From NCBI RefSeq assembly GCF_029937755.1, contig NZ_JAPYPG010000001.1:310001-374000 (forward strand): DNA of 64,000 nucleotides, written 5' to 3'. This DNA comes from Henriciella sp. (lineage in GTDB: Bacteria > Pseudomonadota > Alphaproteobacteria > Caulobacterales > Hyphomonadaceae). This document shows positions 1 through 8,411 of this stretch, one piece after another. A model generated the notes under the pieces. The model was not told where the DNA came from. It did not search any database and was given only the letters and a program-made list of their open reading frames with translations. A program made the translations under genes and the position numbers. Numbering within the stretch: position 1 is the stretch's first letter; each line of letters starts with the position of its first letter.

Positions 1-629
1 GCCGTCGAGCCTGTCAGGACCGACATGCCATCCTGCTCGCCGAAGATCTGGTCGATGGCGAGTACGCGGGCATTCTCCAGCACGGTGCGTGTGAGCGTGG
101 TATCACTCGGTCCGCGATCGGTGATGACTTCCACTTCATATGTCAGGATCACATCGACGCGGTCATCCGGCAGGATAAAGCCGGCGGATGCGGTTTCCGG
201 AGAGATCTCGACGGATATGGCGCGCATGCCGGGGCGCAGGAGGGCTGCCATGAAACCGGTCTCACCCTTCTTGACGATCTTCTGGGCAACGACTGGCTCA
301 CCGGCCAGCAGCGGCGACTTCACGACACTGCCGGAGAGATCCTCAACAGCGCCGGGATTGTCTTCCTGGGTGAAGTAGGCGGCGTTCAGGGCCTTTTCCG
401 GCCAGTCGGACCATTCGAAATCTTCTGGCGTCAGCAGGCTACCGACCCGCATGTCACCGCGCGAGACAAGGACCTTGGTGGAGGAGACCTCAACTTCGCG
501 CTCGATGACGACAGGCTCGCTCGACTGGCCCTCGCTCGAGGGCTGACTTGACATGTCACGCACCAGAAGTGCGGCCCCGACAGCTGCAGCGGCAGCAACA
601 AGCAAAATAATCAGACGTACTGGAGACAT
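1..629 (-). CDS. cpaB: Flp pilus assembly protein CpaB (partial, C-terminus outside window)
   Basis: Reading from the ATG at 629 gives an N-terminal hydrophobic anchor (about residues 4-23, starting MSPVRLIILLVAAA) followed by a low-complexity Ser/Glu linker and the SAF/RcpC-type region: a stretch around 'VSRGDMRVGSLLTPEDFEW', then 'LRPGMRAISVEI' and 'FILPDDRVDVILTYE', which are typical of CpaB/RcpC. CpaB is a periplasmic/outer-membrane-associated accessory protein of the tight-adherence (Flp) pilus. The frame is still open at base 1, so only about 209 residues are visible. It lies downstream of cpaA and the Flp pilin on the same strand, the same order as the Caulobacter pilA-cpaA-cpaB operon. 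No alternative identity is likely. Confidence 0.9.
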   Translation of the reverse strand, partial: MSPVRLIILLVAAAAAVGAALLVRDMSSQPSSEGQSSEPVVIEREVEVSSTKVLVSRGDMRVGSLLTPEDFEWSDWPEKALNAAYFTQEDNPGAVEDLSGSVVKSPLLAGEPVVAQKIVKKGETGFMAALLRPGMRAISVEISPETASAGFILPDDRVDVILTYEVEVITDRGPSDTTLTRTVLENARVLAIDQIFGEQDGMSVLTGST

Positions 630-715
630 GGAACCCGGCCCTCTTCCTCACTCCCGACGCGTTACAAAGACGGGAATACTTGAGCGCAGATTTGCATCTA
701 CAGACTAAGGCATAG

Positions 716-1231
716 TTAACTTGGGAAGCCCGAAATCGCACCAAGCGGCTGCAAGAGCGGGGAAAGCGGCGCGCAGGCGATGGCGCCTGCCGCGATCGCC
801 ACTCCATACGGCACACCATTTCCCGGCAGCAGCGTCTCCCGGGCAAAGCCCGGAGTTGCGGCCACCGGCACCAGCCGGCGCGCCGCCATGACGAGAATGG
901 CAAGTCCGCCCCCGGTCACGGCCATGACCATGATGAAGGGCATTGCTGCCTCCGGACCGAGCCAGAGCATGACGCCGGGAATCATCTTCGCATCGCCACC
1001 GCCAAATGCGCCGAAGATGAAAAGCAGGGCCGAGACGGCAAAGGCCACCAGTCCGGCGAGCAAGTGCCCGCCGGCAATATCCCAGCCCGGCGCGACAATG
1101 ATCAGGGCCGGCAGGGCCAGGAAAGCGATCAGCGCATTGAGTCCGTTCGTGATAGTCAGCGTCTCCACATCGCGCAAGGCGGCGTAAATGCAGAGCGACA
1201 GGAAGGCGAAGGCGAACAGGGCAGAGATCAT
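716..1231 (-). CDS. cpaA: Prepilin peptidase CpaA (A24 family)
   Basis: 171-residue polytopic membrane protein with about six hydrophobic segments. The two catalytic aspartates of type IV prepilin peptidases are present: D21 in 'ALRDVETLTITN' and D80 in 'GGGDAKM'. It lacks the N-terminal zinc/methylase part of PilD, which fits the short CpaA/TadV class that cleaves Flp pilins at the inner membrane. It sits between the Flp pilin gene and cpaB on the same strand, so its substrate is very probably the pilin encoded at 1398-1565. A second, longer open frame overlaps on the same strand but encodes no recognisable protein. Confidence 0.93.
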   Translation of the reverse strand: MISALFAFAFLSLCIYAALRDVETLTITNGLNALIAFLALPALIIVAPGWDIAGGHLLAGLVAFAVSALLFIFGAFGGGDAKMIPGVMLWLGPEAAMPFIMVMAVTGGGLAILVMAARRLVPVAATPGFARETLLPGNGVPYGVAIAAGAIACAPLSPLLQPLGAISGFPS

Positions 1232-1330
1232 TGTGGGGCGAAGCTCCGGCAGTGGTCGGTCGGACTGCAGGGATAGCAGTCAAATCTGAAGAACTGCTTG
1301 CCGTATCGCCCGGCACACCCTCCAGACATG

Positions 1331-1360
1331 AAAGAAGCCGCCGGCAGGACCGGCGGCTTC
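1331..1360 (-). terminator. Hairpin downstream of the Flp pilin gene
   Basis: Perfect 11-bp arms, GAAGCCGCCGG (1334-1344) and CCGGCGGCTTC (1350-1360), around a 5-base loop. On the minus strand the stem is followed by only three Ts (1333-1331), so it is a weak intrinsic terminator. Placed just after the pilin stop codon it would favour high pilin over cpaA/cpaB expression, as partial terminators do in other pilin operons. Confidence 0.6.
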
Positions 1361-1397
1361 AAACGTTTTTCCCTTACGGGAGAGGTCGTTAGACCTA

Positions 1398-1565
1398 TTA
1401 GCCGTTGGCGATAGCGCCAGAGACTTCGTTGAACGTGTCTGAAGTGCTGTCACCGAGGGCGCCGACGGCACCGATGATCGCAACAGCGATCAGGGCAGCA
1501 ATCAGGCCATACTCGATAGCGGTGGCACCCGACTCATTCTTGAAAAGACGTGCAAGCTTTTGCAT
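1398..1565 (-). CDS. Flp family type IVb pilin
   Basis: 55-residue prepilin. A short basic leader (MQKLARLFKNESG) precedes the Flp signature 'ATAIEYGL' and a hydrophobic helix 'IAALIAVAIIGAVGALG'. Expected cleavage by CpaA is after G13, leaving Glu at +5 and Tyr at +6, the hallmark of Flp pilins. The start at 1565 was chosen over far-upstream in-frame starts because GGAG lies seven bases before it and because the leader length then matches the family. First gene of the pilus cluster (pilin, cpaA, cpaB), with a hairpin after its stop. Confidence 0.93.
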   Translation of the reverse strand: MQKLARLFKNESGATAIEYGLIAALIAVAIIGAVGALGDSTSDTFNEVSGAIANG

Positions 1566-1860
1566 TGGAGACTCCATCATCATGCAGTTTGTTACGTTCC
1601 GATTGTTCGGTTTTTTCCCGGAACAGGATCGGTTGTACAGAACAGCGCTGAATATGAAGTAAACTTGATGATCAAATTCATGAACAGACGCGTAAACTTT
1701 GTTAACCGGTCTCCATTCAGGCCTATAGGGGCGGTTTCTATACTTTATAACGCCTGAACCTCCGGAGCATGCCTTGCGCGGGCGGGGCCGCGTTAGGGAT
1801 CGCGAAACCACTTCCTCTTTAAAGTGACAGGGAAGAGCTCAAAGCCCACGGAGTGGCCCC
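1566..1860. other. 295-bp divergent intergenic region of the pilus locus
   Basis: Relatively AT-rich stretch between the minus-strand pilin and the plus-strand secretin-domain gene. It must hold promoters for both. A GTTAAC palindrome lies near 1700 but no full CtrA box (TTAA-N7-TTAA) is present. GGAG seven bases before the ATG at 1861 is the ribosome-binding site of the plus-strand gene. No small gene recognised. Confidence 0.5.
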
Positions 1861-2295
1861 ATGAAGTTTCACGCGACGATCCTGGCAGCCAGCCTGCTGA
1901 CAGCCGCCCCTGCGGTCGCCCAGCAATATAGCGTTGAGAGCGGCATGACCCGCCCGGTCAAGCTGTCCAAGCCGGCGGCAAGCGTCATTATCGGCAACCA
2001 GAACATTGCCGACGTTGCCGTGGCTGACCCGCAGCTCGTCCTGCTGACCGGCAAGTCTTTCGGCACAACCAACCTTCTCGTCCTCGACAAGGACAACAAC
2101 ATCATCGTCTCGGCAGAGGTCATGGTCACAGCCGACACCGCCAATATGGTCACAGTCAGCCGCGGCGGCTCTCAGTATACATATGACTGTGCGTCCGACT
2201 GCCGGGATGCGCCCGTGATCGGCGATGACCAGCAACACTTCTCCAAGGCGCTGAACCAGGCCGAACAGACCAAGGCACTGACCGAAGGGCGCTAA
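1861..2295 (+). CDS. Exported pilus/secretin N-terminal-domain protein (CpaC N-domain-like)
   Basis: 144 residues with a Sec signal peptide (cleavage probably after AVA at about residue 20). The mature part, about residues 25-100, matches the 'pilus formation N-terminal' region found at the start of CpaC/RcpA secretins: 'VKLSKPAASVIIGNQNIADVAV' style sequence followed by 'LLTGKSFGTTNLLVLD'. The secretin channel domain is absent, so this is a stand-alone periplasmic N-domain protein, not CpaC. It is transcribed away from the pilin operon and ends in a strong terminator. Two cysteines in the tail (YDCASDCRD) could form a disulfide. A role in pilus secretin assembly is inferred from domain and position. 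Confidence 0.8.
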   Translation: MKFHATILAASLLTAAPAVAQQYSVESGMTRPVKLSKPAASVIIGNQNIADVAVADPQLVLLTGKSFGTTNLLVLDKDNNIIVSAEVMVTADTANMVTVSRGGSQYTYDCASDCRDAPVIGDDQQHFSKALNQAEQTKALTEGR

Positions 2296-2321
2296 AGGCC
2301 TCGCGTCACACCCTCATGATT

Positions 2322-2354
2322 AAAAAGACCGGCGCTTTCGAGGCCGGTCTTTTT
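2322..2354 (+). terminator. Rho-independent terminator, probably bidirectional
   Basis: AAAAAGACCGGC (2322-2333) pairs with GCCGGTCTTTTT (2343-2354), giving a GC stem flanked by an A-run and a T-run. It lies between the convergent secretin-N-domain gene (ends 2295) and the RodZ-like gene (ends 2378), so it can serve both. Confidence 0.9.
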
Positions 2355-2377
2355 TTGCGTTCAATGATGAAAAACGT

Positions 2378-3286
2378 CTAGCGGGCCGGACGGCTATTGG
2401 ATGTCGCGGCCAGGGCCGGGCTCTTGCGCTCGGCGGCGAGGGCGGCTGCATCGTCAATGCTCGCAGAATAGAGCGGAACGGCCTCTTCGGAGAGAGAGCC
2501 GATCGACTCCTCTTCGATACGCCATTCGAAGGCGCTGCCATCCCGCACCGTCACGGTCCACCCTGCCCCGACACGCGGATAGTAGGCTTCGCCCTTCGCC
2601 ATGACACGGCTGCGGAAGATCGTCCCGTCGGATCCGCGCACCTCGATCCAGGAAGGCTTTGTGGCAACGATCGCAAACTCCATCGCCTCTTCGGGACGCG
2701 CGGAAAGCGGCTTCTCGGCGAAGAGGCTTTCCTGCGCGGTATTTACGGCCACGACACGCTCTGCAACAGACGGGTTGGAGCGGGTGTCAGCCGTCTGGCG
2801 CGGCGTCAGCACCACGACCGACAGGCCAACAGCGACAGCGGCGCCGGCCACAGCCGCCAAGGGGACGAGATACTTGCCGCGCTTGCGCTCGCTCACGGTT
2901 ACCGAAGATTTCGGGATCGCGGTCGCCAGATGCTTCTCCTCTTCCATGGGGAAGTCGGCGAGGACAGGCTCCGGATCGATACCGAGCGTGTTGGCATAGG
3001 TCTTGGCGACAAGGCGCGTGCGGCGCATGTCATGGTCAGGCGGTTGAGTGGTCTGCTCGATGCTTTCCAGGACGCGGCGGCTGATCTTCAGCTCGCGGGC
3101 AACATCATCCAGGGAGCGGCCGCGCGCCTCGCGTGCCGCCTTGAGACGCCCGCCTGCCGTGAACGTATCAATCAGGCCCAGCGCAGAGGCTTCCGGCGGC
3201 GCGTTTTCTGCGCCCGGTGTGGCTTCTGTCCCTGCAGTGTTCTCTGCGGGTGAAGCGTCATCCTTATGCTCGACGTCATCATTCAT
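2378..3286 (-). CDS. RodZ-like helix-turn-helix membrane protein
   Basis: 302 residues from the ATG at 3286. An acidic, Ala-rich N-terminus is followed by an Xre-type HTH (about 44-105, beginning 'FTAGGRLKAAREARGRSL'), a single membrane helix (about 139-160) and a periplasmic region with a DUF4115/RodZ C-terminal-like segment (about 215-275, 'PSWIEVRGSDGTIFRSRVM'). RodZ links MreB to the cell-wall elongation machinery; the architecture here is cytoplasmic HTH, TM, periplasmic beta domain. An in-frame GTG at 3334 would add 16 residues; neither start has a good Shine-Dalgarno sequence. Next gene upstream on the same strand is ptsP, 87 bases away. Confidence 0.82.
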   Translation of the reverse strand: MNDDVEHKDDASPAENTAGTEATPGAENAPPEASALGLIDTFTAGGRLKAAREARGRSLDDVARELKISRRVLESIEQTTQPPDHDMRRTRLVAKTYANTLGIDPEPVLADFPMEEEKHLATAIPKSSVTVSERKRGKYLVPLAAVAGAAVAVGLSVVVLTPRQTADTRSNPSVAERVVAVNTAQESLFAEKPLSARPEEAMEFAIVATKPSWIEVRGSDGTIFRSRVMAKGEAYYPRVGAGWTVTVRDGSAFEWRIEEESIGSLSEEAVPLYSASIDDAAALAAERKSPALAATSNSRPAR

Positions 3287-3373
3287 GACGGGCCACTGAT
3301 CCTGAGATTGTTTGTCTGATGAAATGTACTGCACACACTATACCACAGTATGGCGTAGCCTGAACGGCGGACC

Positions 3374-5647
3374 TCAGCTATCCGATACCGCTATTTCCTG
3401 TACTTCTGTCAAGGCTAATACTTCGTTACGGAATATTCCGTTCGACGTACGCAGAGCGTCAAGGAAAGGTTCCCGGAAGGCCTGAAGATCCACCGAGCGC
3501 AGCATCCGCTTGACGGGACCGACGCCGGCCGCCGGCATGGACAGCGTGTGATAGCCAAGCGCCAGCAGGCACAGCGCCTCCACGGGCCGCGACGCCACTT
3601 CCCCGCATACGGAAACCGGAATGCCAAGGCGGTCACATTCCTGCTTGATGAAGTCGAGAAACCGCATGACCGGCCGGCTGACGACATCGTAGCGCTCGGC
3701 CACGCTCGGCACCATGCGGTCGGCAGCATTGAAGAATTGCAGCAGGTCGTTGGTTCCCACGGAGATGAAGTCCACCTCCCCGGCGACCTCCTCAAGGCCA
3801 TAGGCAAAAGCCGGCGCCTCGAGCATGGCGCCGACGCGAAGCTCATCTGGCTCGGGATACCCGCGCGCCTTGCTCCACTCGATTTCGTCCATCAGGAGAG
3901 CCTTCGCCTCGAAGAACTCTTCAGCGATGGTGACCATGGGAAACATAACCGAAAGCGGCCCGCCATCGGCGGCGCGGACCAGCGCCCGGAGCTGGCGGCG
4001 GAACAGGCCAGGCCGGTCAAGCGCAAAGCGGATCGACCGCCAGCCGAGCGCGGGGTTTTCCTCTTCCTCGGCCGAGGCGTTCGGCAGGAGCTTGTCCCCG
4101 CCAAGATCGAGCGTACGGAAATAGACCGGCTTGGGCCCGGCAAAATCGAGCACCTTGCGATAGAGCGCGATCTGCGCATCGATCTTGGGCAGCGTGTCCG
4201 AGACCAGGAACTGGAACTCGGTCCGGAACAGGCCGATGCCGTCCGCACCCGTCTGCGCCATGGAGTCGAGATCGATGGCGAGACCGGCATTCAGCATCAG
4301 CTTGATGTCCGTCCCGTCCCGGGTGCGCGCAGGCTGTTCGCGCAGGGCCTGGAAGGCCGCCTGGCGTTCCGTCCGCAGGAGACGGCGGGACTCATAAGCG
4401 TGCAGCAGGTCCTCATCCGGGCGGATGTGAAGCGTACCTTCTTCCGCATCGACGATAACCGGGTCGCCCGGCGCAACGATGGCGCTCAATGAGCCGACGC
4501 CCCCTATGGTGGGAATGCCGAGCGCACGCGCGACGATGGCGGTATGACTGGTCGGCGCGACCTCTTCGAGCACGATCGCGGCAAGCCCTGAGTCGCGGTA
4601 TTCCAGCAACTCTGCCGGACCGAGGCGGCGGGCGATCAGAACTTCGCTCTCGCTTGGTTCGCTGTCTCCATTATTCGTGGAGGCGCCATCATTGCCGGAA
4701 AGGATGCGCAGAAGGCGGTTGTCGAGATCCTCGAGGTCATGCAGGCGTTCACGCAAGTAGGGATCGTGCGCATTCTCCAGCTTGACCTTGTGCTCACGCC
4801 GCGACCGGTCGACGGCTGCCTCCGCTGAGAGGCCGGACTTCACCGTCTCTTCCAGGCGCATGGCCCAGACCGGGTCACTGGCGAGCATCTTGAAGGCTTC
4901 AAGCACTTCGCGCGGCTCACCGAAGATCGCGCTGACATCGCTCGCCAGCATCTTGTCGAGAGACACCCTCAGCGTCTCCAGCGCCTTGCGCAAACGTCGG
5001 GCCTCGGCTTCCGGGTCCTCGGTAAAATAGCGCGCGGGAGAAACAACCGGATCGTGGAGGCGGGCGGCCCCCATGCCAAGACCGTCGCATAAGGGGCGTC
5101 CGCGCAGATTGACCGCGCGCGCCTCACGCTGGGTTGCCCCGGGCCCACCCGTCGGGGCCTCAGCGGCGACCACTTCTGCCAGCACCATGGCAATGGTCTG
5201 CAGGCTGTCGATCTCGTCTTCTTCATAGATGCGTTCGGTGCGGTTCTGGACGGTCAGCACGCCGATCACCCGCCCGCCGCGCAGGATCGGCACACCGAGG
5301 AACGCATGGTAGGGGTCCTCGCCCGTCTCCGGACGGTAGGAGAAGGCCGGGTGGCGCGGCGCGTCCTGGATGGAAAGCGGCTCGCCCGAGAGGGCGATCT
5401 GCCCGACCAGGCCTTCATCGAGCGCCATCCGTGTCTGATGGACGGCCGTTACGGACAGGCCTTCAGTGGCAACAAGTTCGAGTTCGTCACTCTCGGTGCG
5501 TTTGTAGATCGAGCACACATCCGCCACCATCGTGCCCGCAATCAGGGTCACCACCTTCTGAAGGCGCGTATCGGCTTCCATGTCGCCCGCCATCACATTG
5601 CGGAGGCGGTTGATCAGGAGCCTGGGGACGGAAAAGGTCTGGGGCAT
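3374..5647 (-). CDS. ptsP: Phosphoenolpyruvate-protein phosphotransferase PtsP (enzyme I-Ntr)
   Basis: 757 residues, the normal length of the nitrogen-PTS enzyme I. Domains in order: GAF sensor (about 18-160), PEP-utiliser N-terminal helical domain (about 185-310), swivelling phosphohistidine domain with the active His at H368 in 'EVAPTSHTAIVARALGIP', and the PEP-binding TIM barrel (about 445-735) with 'GLFRTEFQFL', 'ISVGTNDLLQF' and the catalytic Cys at C681 in 'VCGEVAS'. It takes phosphate from PEP and passes it to NPr; the end acceptor PtsN is encoded at 48344-48817. The GAF domain of homologues responds to glutamine/2-oxoglutarate. Follows lysC with 29 bases between them, a common alphaproteobacterial pair. 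Confidence 0.96.
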   Translation of the reverse strand: MPQTFSVPRLLINRLRNVMAGDMEADTRLQKVVTLIAGTMVADVCSIYKRTESDELELVATEGLSVTAVHQTRMALDEGLVGQIALSGEPLSIQDAPRHPAFSYRPETGEDPYHAFLGVPILRGGRVIGVLTVQNRTERIYEEDEIDSLQTIAMVLAEVVAAEAPTGGPGATQREARAVNLRGRPLCDGLGMGAARLHDPVVSPARYFTEDPEAEARRLRKALETLRVSLDKMLASDVSAIFGEPREVLEAFKMLASDPVWAMRLEETVKSGLSAEAAVDRSRREHKVKLENAHDPYLRERLHDLEDLDNRLLRILSGNDGASTNNGDSEPSESEVLIARRLGPAELLEYRDSGLAAIVLEEVAPTSHTAIVARALGIPTIGGVGSLSAIVAPGDPVIVDAEEGTLHIRPDEDLLHAYESRRLLRTERQAAFQALREQPARTRDGTDIKLMLNAGLAIDLDSMAQTGADGIGLFRTEFQFLVSDTLPKIDAQIALYRKVLDFAGPKPVYFRTLDLGGDKLLPNASAEEEENPALGWRSIRFALDRPGLFRRQLRALVRAADGGPLSVMFPMVTIAEEFFEAKALLMDEIEWSKARGYPEPDELRVGAMLEAPAFAYGLEEVAGEVDFISVGTNDLLQFFNAADRMVPSVAERYDVVSRPVMRFLDFIKQECDRLGIPVSVCGEVASRPVEALCLLALGYHTLSMPAAGVGPVKRMLRSVDLQAFREPFLDALRTSNGIFRNEVLALTEVQEIAVSDS

Positions 5648-5676
5648 GGTTCGGTGCCCGCAATTGACGGGTCAGC

Positions 5677-6924
5677 CTACGCTGCGTCAAGCCCGAATGC
5701 GGTGTGCAATGCGCGCACGGCCAGTTCCGTATAGGCCGCATCGATCAGCACCGAAATCTTGATCTCCGATGTCGAGATGACGTCGATATTGATGCCACGC
5801 TTGTAGAGCGCATCGAACATCGTGCCGGCGACACCGGTATGGCTTTTCATGCCGACACCGATGACCGAGACCTTCGCGACATCGCGCGCCACAGACAGGC
5901 TCTCGAAACCGATCTCGTCCTTGTGGCCGAGAAGAAGTTCCTCGGCCCGGTTGCTGTCGCTGCTGGTGCAGGTGAATACCATGTTCGCGCGTTCCGGCCC
6001 GCGGGCATTGGCCTGTACGATCATGTCGACGTTCACGCCGGCCTCGGCCAGCATGGAGAAGATGCGCGCCGAGACACCGGGTTTGTCCTCGACCCCGAAG
6101 AGCGTCACCTTTGCCTCGTCGCGTGAATAGGTCACCCCGTTGACGACTTGCTTTTCCACGATCTCATCCTCACTGCAGACATAAGTGCCCTGATTGGTCT
6201 CGCCGGGCTCTGCGAAGCTTGAGAGCACACGAACCCTGACCTGGTGGTTCATGGCCATTTCGACCGACCGTGTCTGGAGGACCTTCGCCCCCAGAGAGGC
6301 CATTTCGAGCATCTCTTCATACGAAATCTTTTCCAGCCGCCGCGCCTGCGGCACGATACGCGGATCGGTGGTGTAGACGCCGTCGACATCTGTGTAGATG
6401 TCACAACTCTCGGCGCCGAGCGCGGCCGCCACGGCCACGGCGCTCGTGTCAGATCCGCCCCGGCCCAAAGTCGAGACACGGCCCTCATCGGTCACGCCCT
6501 GGAAGCCGGCGATCACCGCGATCTCACCGCCATCGACGGCGTTCTGCAGGCCGGAATCCTCAAACCCCATGATGCGCGCCTTGCCGTGCGCCGGGCTCGT
6601 CTTCATGGCGAGCTGCCAGCCGAGCCAGCTGCGCGCCTTGAGGCCACGCTTGCGCAGGGCCAGCGCGAGCAGCCCGCTCGTCACCTGCTCGCCGGAGGAA
6701 ACCACGACATCGTATTCGTCATCAAAGGACGGGCCGGTCAGCGTCTCGCCGGCGGCCCCGCGGGCAAAACCGACCAGCTTGTTCGTCTCGCCAGCCATTG
6801 CCGAAACGATCACGGCGAGGTTCTCGCCACGCTTGGCGCGCCAGGCGACGATATCCGCCACATGCGCGATCCGGTCGAGGTCTGCGACCGAAGTACCACC
6901 GAATTTCAGGACCGTGCGCTGCAT
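5677..6924 (-). CDS. lysC: Aspartate kinase LysC
   Basis: Catalyses ATP-dependent phosphorylation of aspartate, the first step to lysine, threonine, methionine and diaminopimelate. The N-terminus 'TVLKFGGTSVAD' is the nucleotide-binding signature; 'GRGGSDTSAVAVA' is the second kinase motif; two ACT domains occupy the C-terminal third ('GVEDKPGVSARIFSMLAEAGVN' region and 'VSVIGVGMKSHTGVA' region), so feedback control by lysine and/or threonine is expected. The start at 6924 places KFGGTSV at residues 6-12 as in relatives; an in-frame ATG at 6948 would add eight residues. Upstream of ptsP and divergent from ubiG. Confidence 0.95.
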   Translation of the reverse strand: MQRTVLKFGGTSVADLDRIAHVADIVAWRAKRGENLAVIVSAMAGETNKLVGFARGAAGETLTGPSFDDEYDVVVSSGEQVTSGLLALALRKRGLKARSWLGWQLAMKTSPAHGKARIMGFEDSGLQNAVDGGEIAVIAGFQGVTDEGRVSTLGRGGSDTSAVAVAAALGAESCDIYTDVDGVYTTDPRIVPQARRLEKISYEEMLEMASLGAKVLQTRSVEMAMNHQVRVRVLSSFAEPGETNQGTYVCSEDEIVEKQVVNGVTYSRDEAKVTLFGVEDKPGVSARIFSMLAEAGVNVDMIVQANARGPERANMVFTCTSSDSNRAEELLLGHKDEIGFESLSVARDVAKVSVIGVGMKSHTGVAGTMFDALYKRGINIDVISTSEIKISVLIDAAYTELAVRALHTAFGLDAA

Positions 6925-6994
6925 TGCCTCGCTGCCAAGCCTTCCCATTTAATGCATCAGAGAATTCGCGCGCCTCTTTAAGCGCGTCGCGGCA

Positions 6995-7013
6995 TTTGCG
7001 CAAACAGGTTTGC
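6995..7013. promoter_or_regulatory. Overlapping palindromes before ubiG
   Basis: TTTGCGCAAA (6995-7004) is a perfect 10-base palindrome and overlaps a second perfect inverted repeat, GCAAAC-AG-GTTTGC (7000-7013). Both sit 7-26 bases before the ubiG start codon in the 72-base (or 96-base) lysC/ubiG divergent gap, where an operator would be expected. No regulator can be assigned. Confidence 0.45.
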
Positions 7014-7020
7014 TAAAGAG

Positions 7021-7794
7021 ATGGAAAAAATAGCAGAAAACCGGCAAAATTTGCCTCAAACCCCCAGTATCGATGCCGATGAGGTGGCGAAATTCTCCGC
7101 CATGGCGGCGGAATGGTGGGATCCGAAGGGCAAGTTCAAGCCGCTGCACAAGTTCAATCCGGTCCGGCTCGGCTTCATCCGGGACACAGCCTGCCTGCAT
7201 TTCGGCCTCGATGAGAGCCAGCGCAAGCCGCTGAAAGGGCTTCGCCTGCTCGATATCGGATGCGGCGGCGGCCTGGTGTCCGAGCCGATGGCCCGGCTCG
7301 GCGCGGACGTGACAGGCGTCGATGCCAGCGAGGAAAACATCAAGACCGCGATGACCCATGCCGAGGAAGCCGGCGTAAAGGTCGACTATCGCGCCGGCAC
7401 GGCGGAGGGCCTGCTCGAGGACGGAACAGAGCCCTTCGACATCGTGCTCAATCTCGAAGTCGTTGAACATGTCGCCGATCCGGCGCAGTTCCTCCGTGAC
7501 ACCGCAGCGCTGGTCAAGCCCGGCGGTCTGATGATTGCGGCCACCCTCAACCGAACGCCGAAGGCCTTCGCCCTGGCGGTGGTAGGGGCGGAATACATCC
7601 TCGGCTGGCTGCCCCGCGGGACGCATGACTTCAACAAGTTCCTGACCCCGCAGGAGGTCGCCGCACCACTCGAATCCGCCGGTCTCGTGGCCGAACGGCC
7701 ACAGGGTGTGAGCTTCAATCCGATTTCGGACCAATGGCGGCTGTCGTCGGACCACAAGGTCAACTATATGATCGTGGCCAAACGTCCCGCTTAG
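7021..7794 (+). CDS. ubiG: 3-demethylubiquinol / 2-polyprenyl-6-hydroxyphenol methyltransferase UbiG
   Basis: 257-residue class I SAM-dependent methyltransferase. SAM motif I '[19 protein letters not shown]' lies at about 77-95, followed by '[11 protein letters not shown]' and '[10 protein letters not shown]'. The N-terminal '[19 protein letters not shown]' block is specific for UbiG. It performs the two O-methylations of ubiquinone synthesis at the membrane face. AAAGAG directly precedes the ATG. Divergent from lysC; followed closely by the DUF924 gene (11 bases). UbiE and UbiB are encoded elsewhere in the window. Confidence 0.96.
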   Translation: MEKIAENRQNLPQTPSIDADEVAKFSAMAAEWWDPKGKFKPLHKFNPVRLGFIRDTACLHFGLDESQRKPLKGLRLLDIGCGGGLVSEPMARLGADVTGVDASEENIKTAMTHAEEAGVKVDYRAGTAEGLLEDGTEPFDIVLNLEVVEHVADPAQFLRDTAALVKPGGLMIAATLNRTPKAFALAVVGAEYILGWLPRGTHDFNKFLTPQEVAAPLESAGLVAERPQGVSFNPISDQWRLSSDHKVNYMIVAKRPA

Positions 7795-7805
7795 GTAGAC
7801 TTCCC

Positions 7806-8411
7806 ATGACTGTGACCCCTGAAACCGTGCTCGACTTCTGGCTGGGCGATACACCGACAAACGCTGAAAGCCTGAAAACCAGGAACAAGCTCTGGTTCCA
7901 GAAAAATTTCGAGACGGATCGCGAGATTGCCGAAACCTTCGTGCCGACGCTGGCGGACCTGGCGGCCGGCGAGGCAAAAGTGTGGGCCAAGCAGGGGCCG
8001 AAACAGCGGCTGGCCGCCATTATCGTGCTCGACCAGTTCAGCCGGAACATCTTTCGCGGCCACCGTTTCTCCTTCGCCCATGACAAGCTTGCCCACCTCC
8101 TGACGACAGCCGGACTGGCCTTCAACGATGACAAGCAGCTATCAGAAGTGGAACGCGTCTTCTTCTACCTGCCGCTCGAACATTCGGAATCGATGGAAGA
8201 CCAGAAATTGTCGGTGCGCCTTTACGAGGAACTCGCCGATGAGGCCCGCCCCGCCTTCCGCGACTTCTGCAAGACGACACTCGACTTTGCCCGCAAGCAC
8301 CTCGACGTCATCGAGCGTTTCGGCCGCTTCCCTCACCGCAATTCCGTCCTGCGCCGGCCCTCGACCCGTGAAGAGCAGGCCTATCTAAGCGAACCTGGCG
8401 CCGGCTTTTGA
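7806..8411 (+). CDS. DUF924 family protein
   Basis: 201 residues beginning 'MTVTPETVLDFWLGD', the conserved start of the DUF924 family. Other family blocks are visible: 'LIVLDQFSRNIFRG'-like 'IVLDQFSRNIFRGHRF', 'FFYLPLEHSE' and 'GRFPHRN'. The fold is an all-helical TPR-like bundle; biochemical function is unknown, and I do not infer one. The start at 7806 follows ubiG by 11 bases, so co-transcription is likely. Its last 27 bases overlap the 3' end of the convergent LuxR-hydrolase gene. Confidence 0.9.
   Translation: MTVTPETVLDFWLGDTPTNAESLKTRNKLWFQKNFETDREIAETFVPTLADLAAGEAKVWAKQGPKQRLAAIIVLDQFSRNIFRGHRFSFAHDKLAHLLTTAGLAFNDDKQLSEVERVFFYLPLEHSESMEDQKLSVRLYEELADEARPAFRDFCKTTLDFARKHLDVIERFGRFPHRNSVLRRPSTREEQAYLSEPGAGF

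Noticed and set aside
1692-1712. CtrA box in the pilin promoter region
   Set aside because: GTTAAC is present but the second TTAA at the right spacing is not; too degenerate to call.
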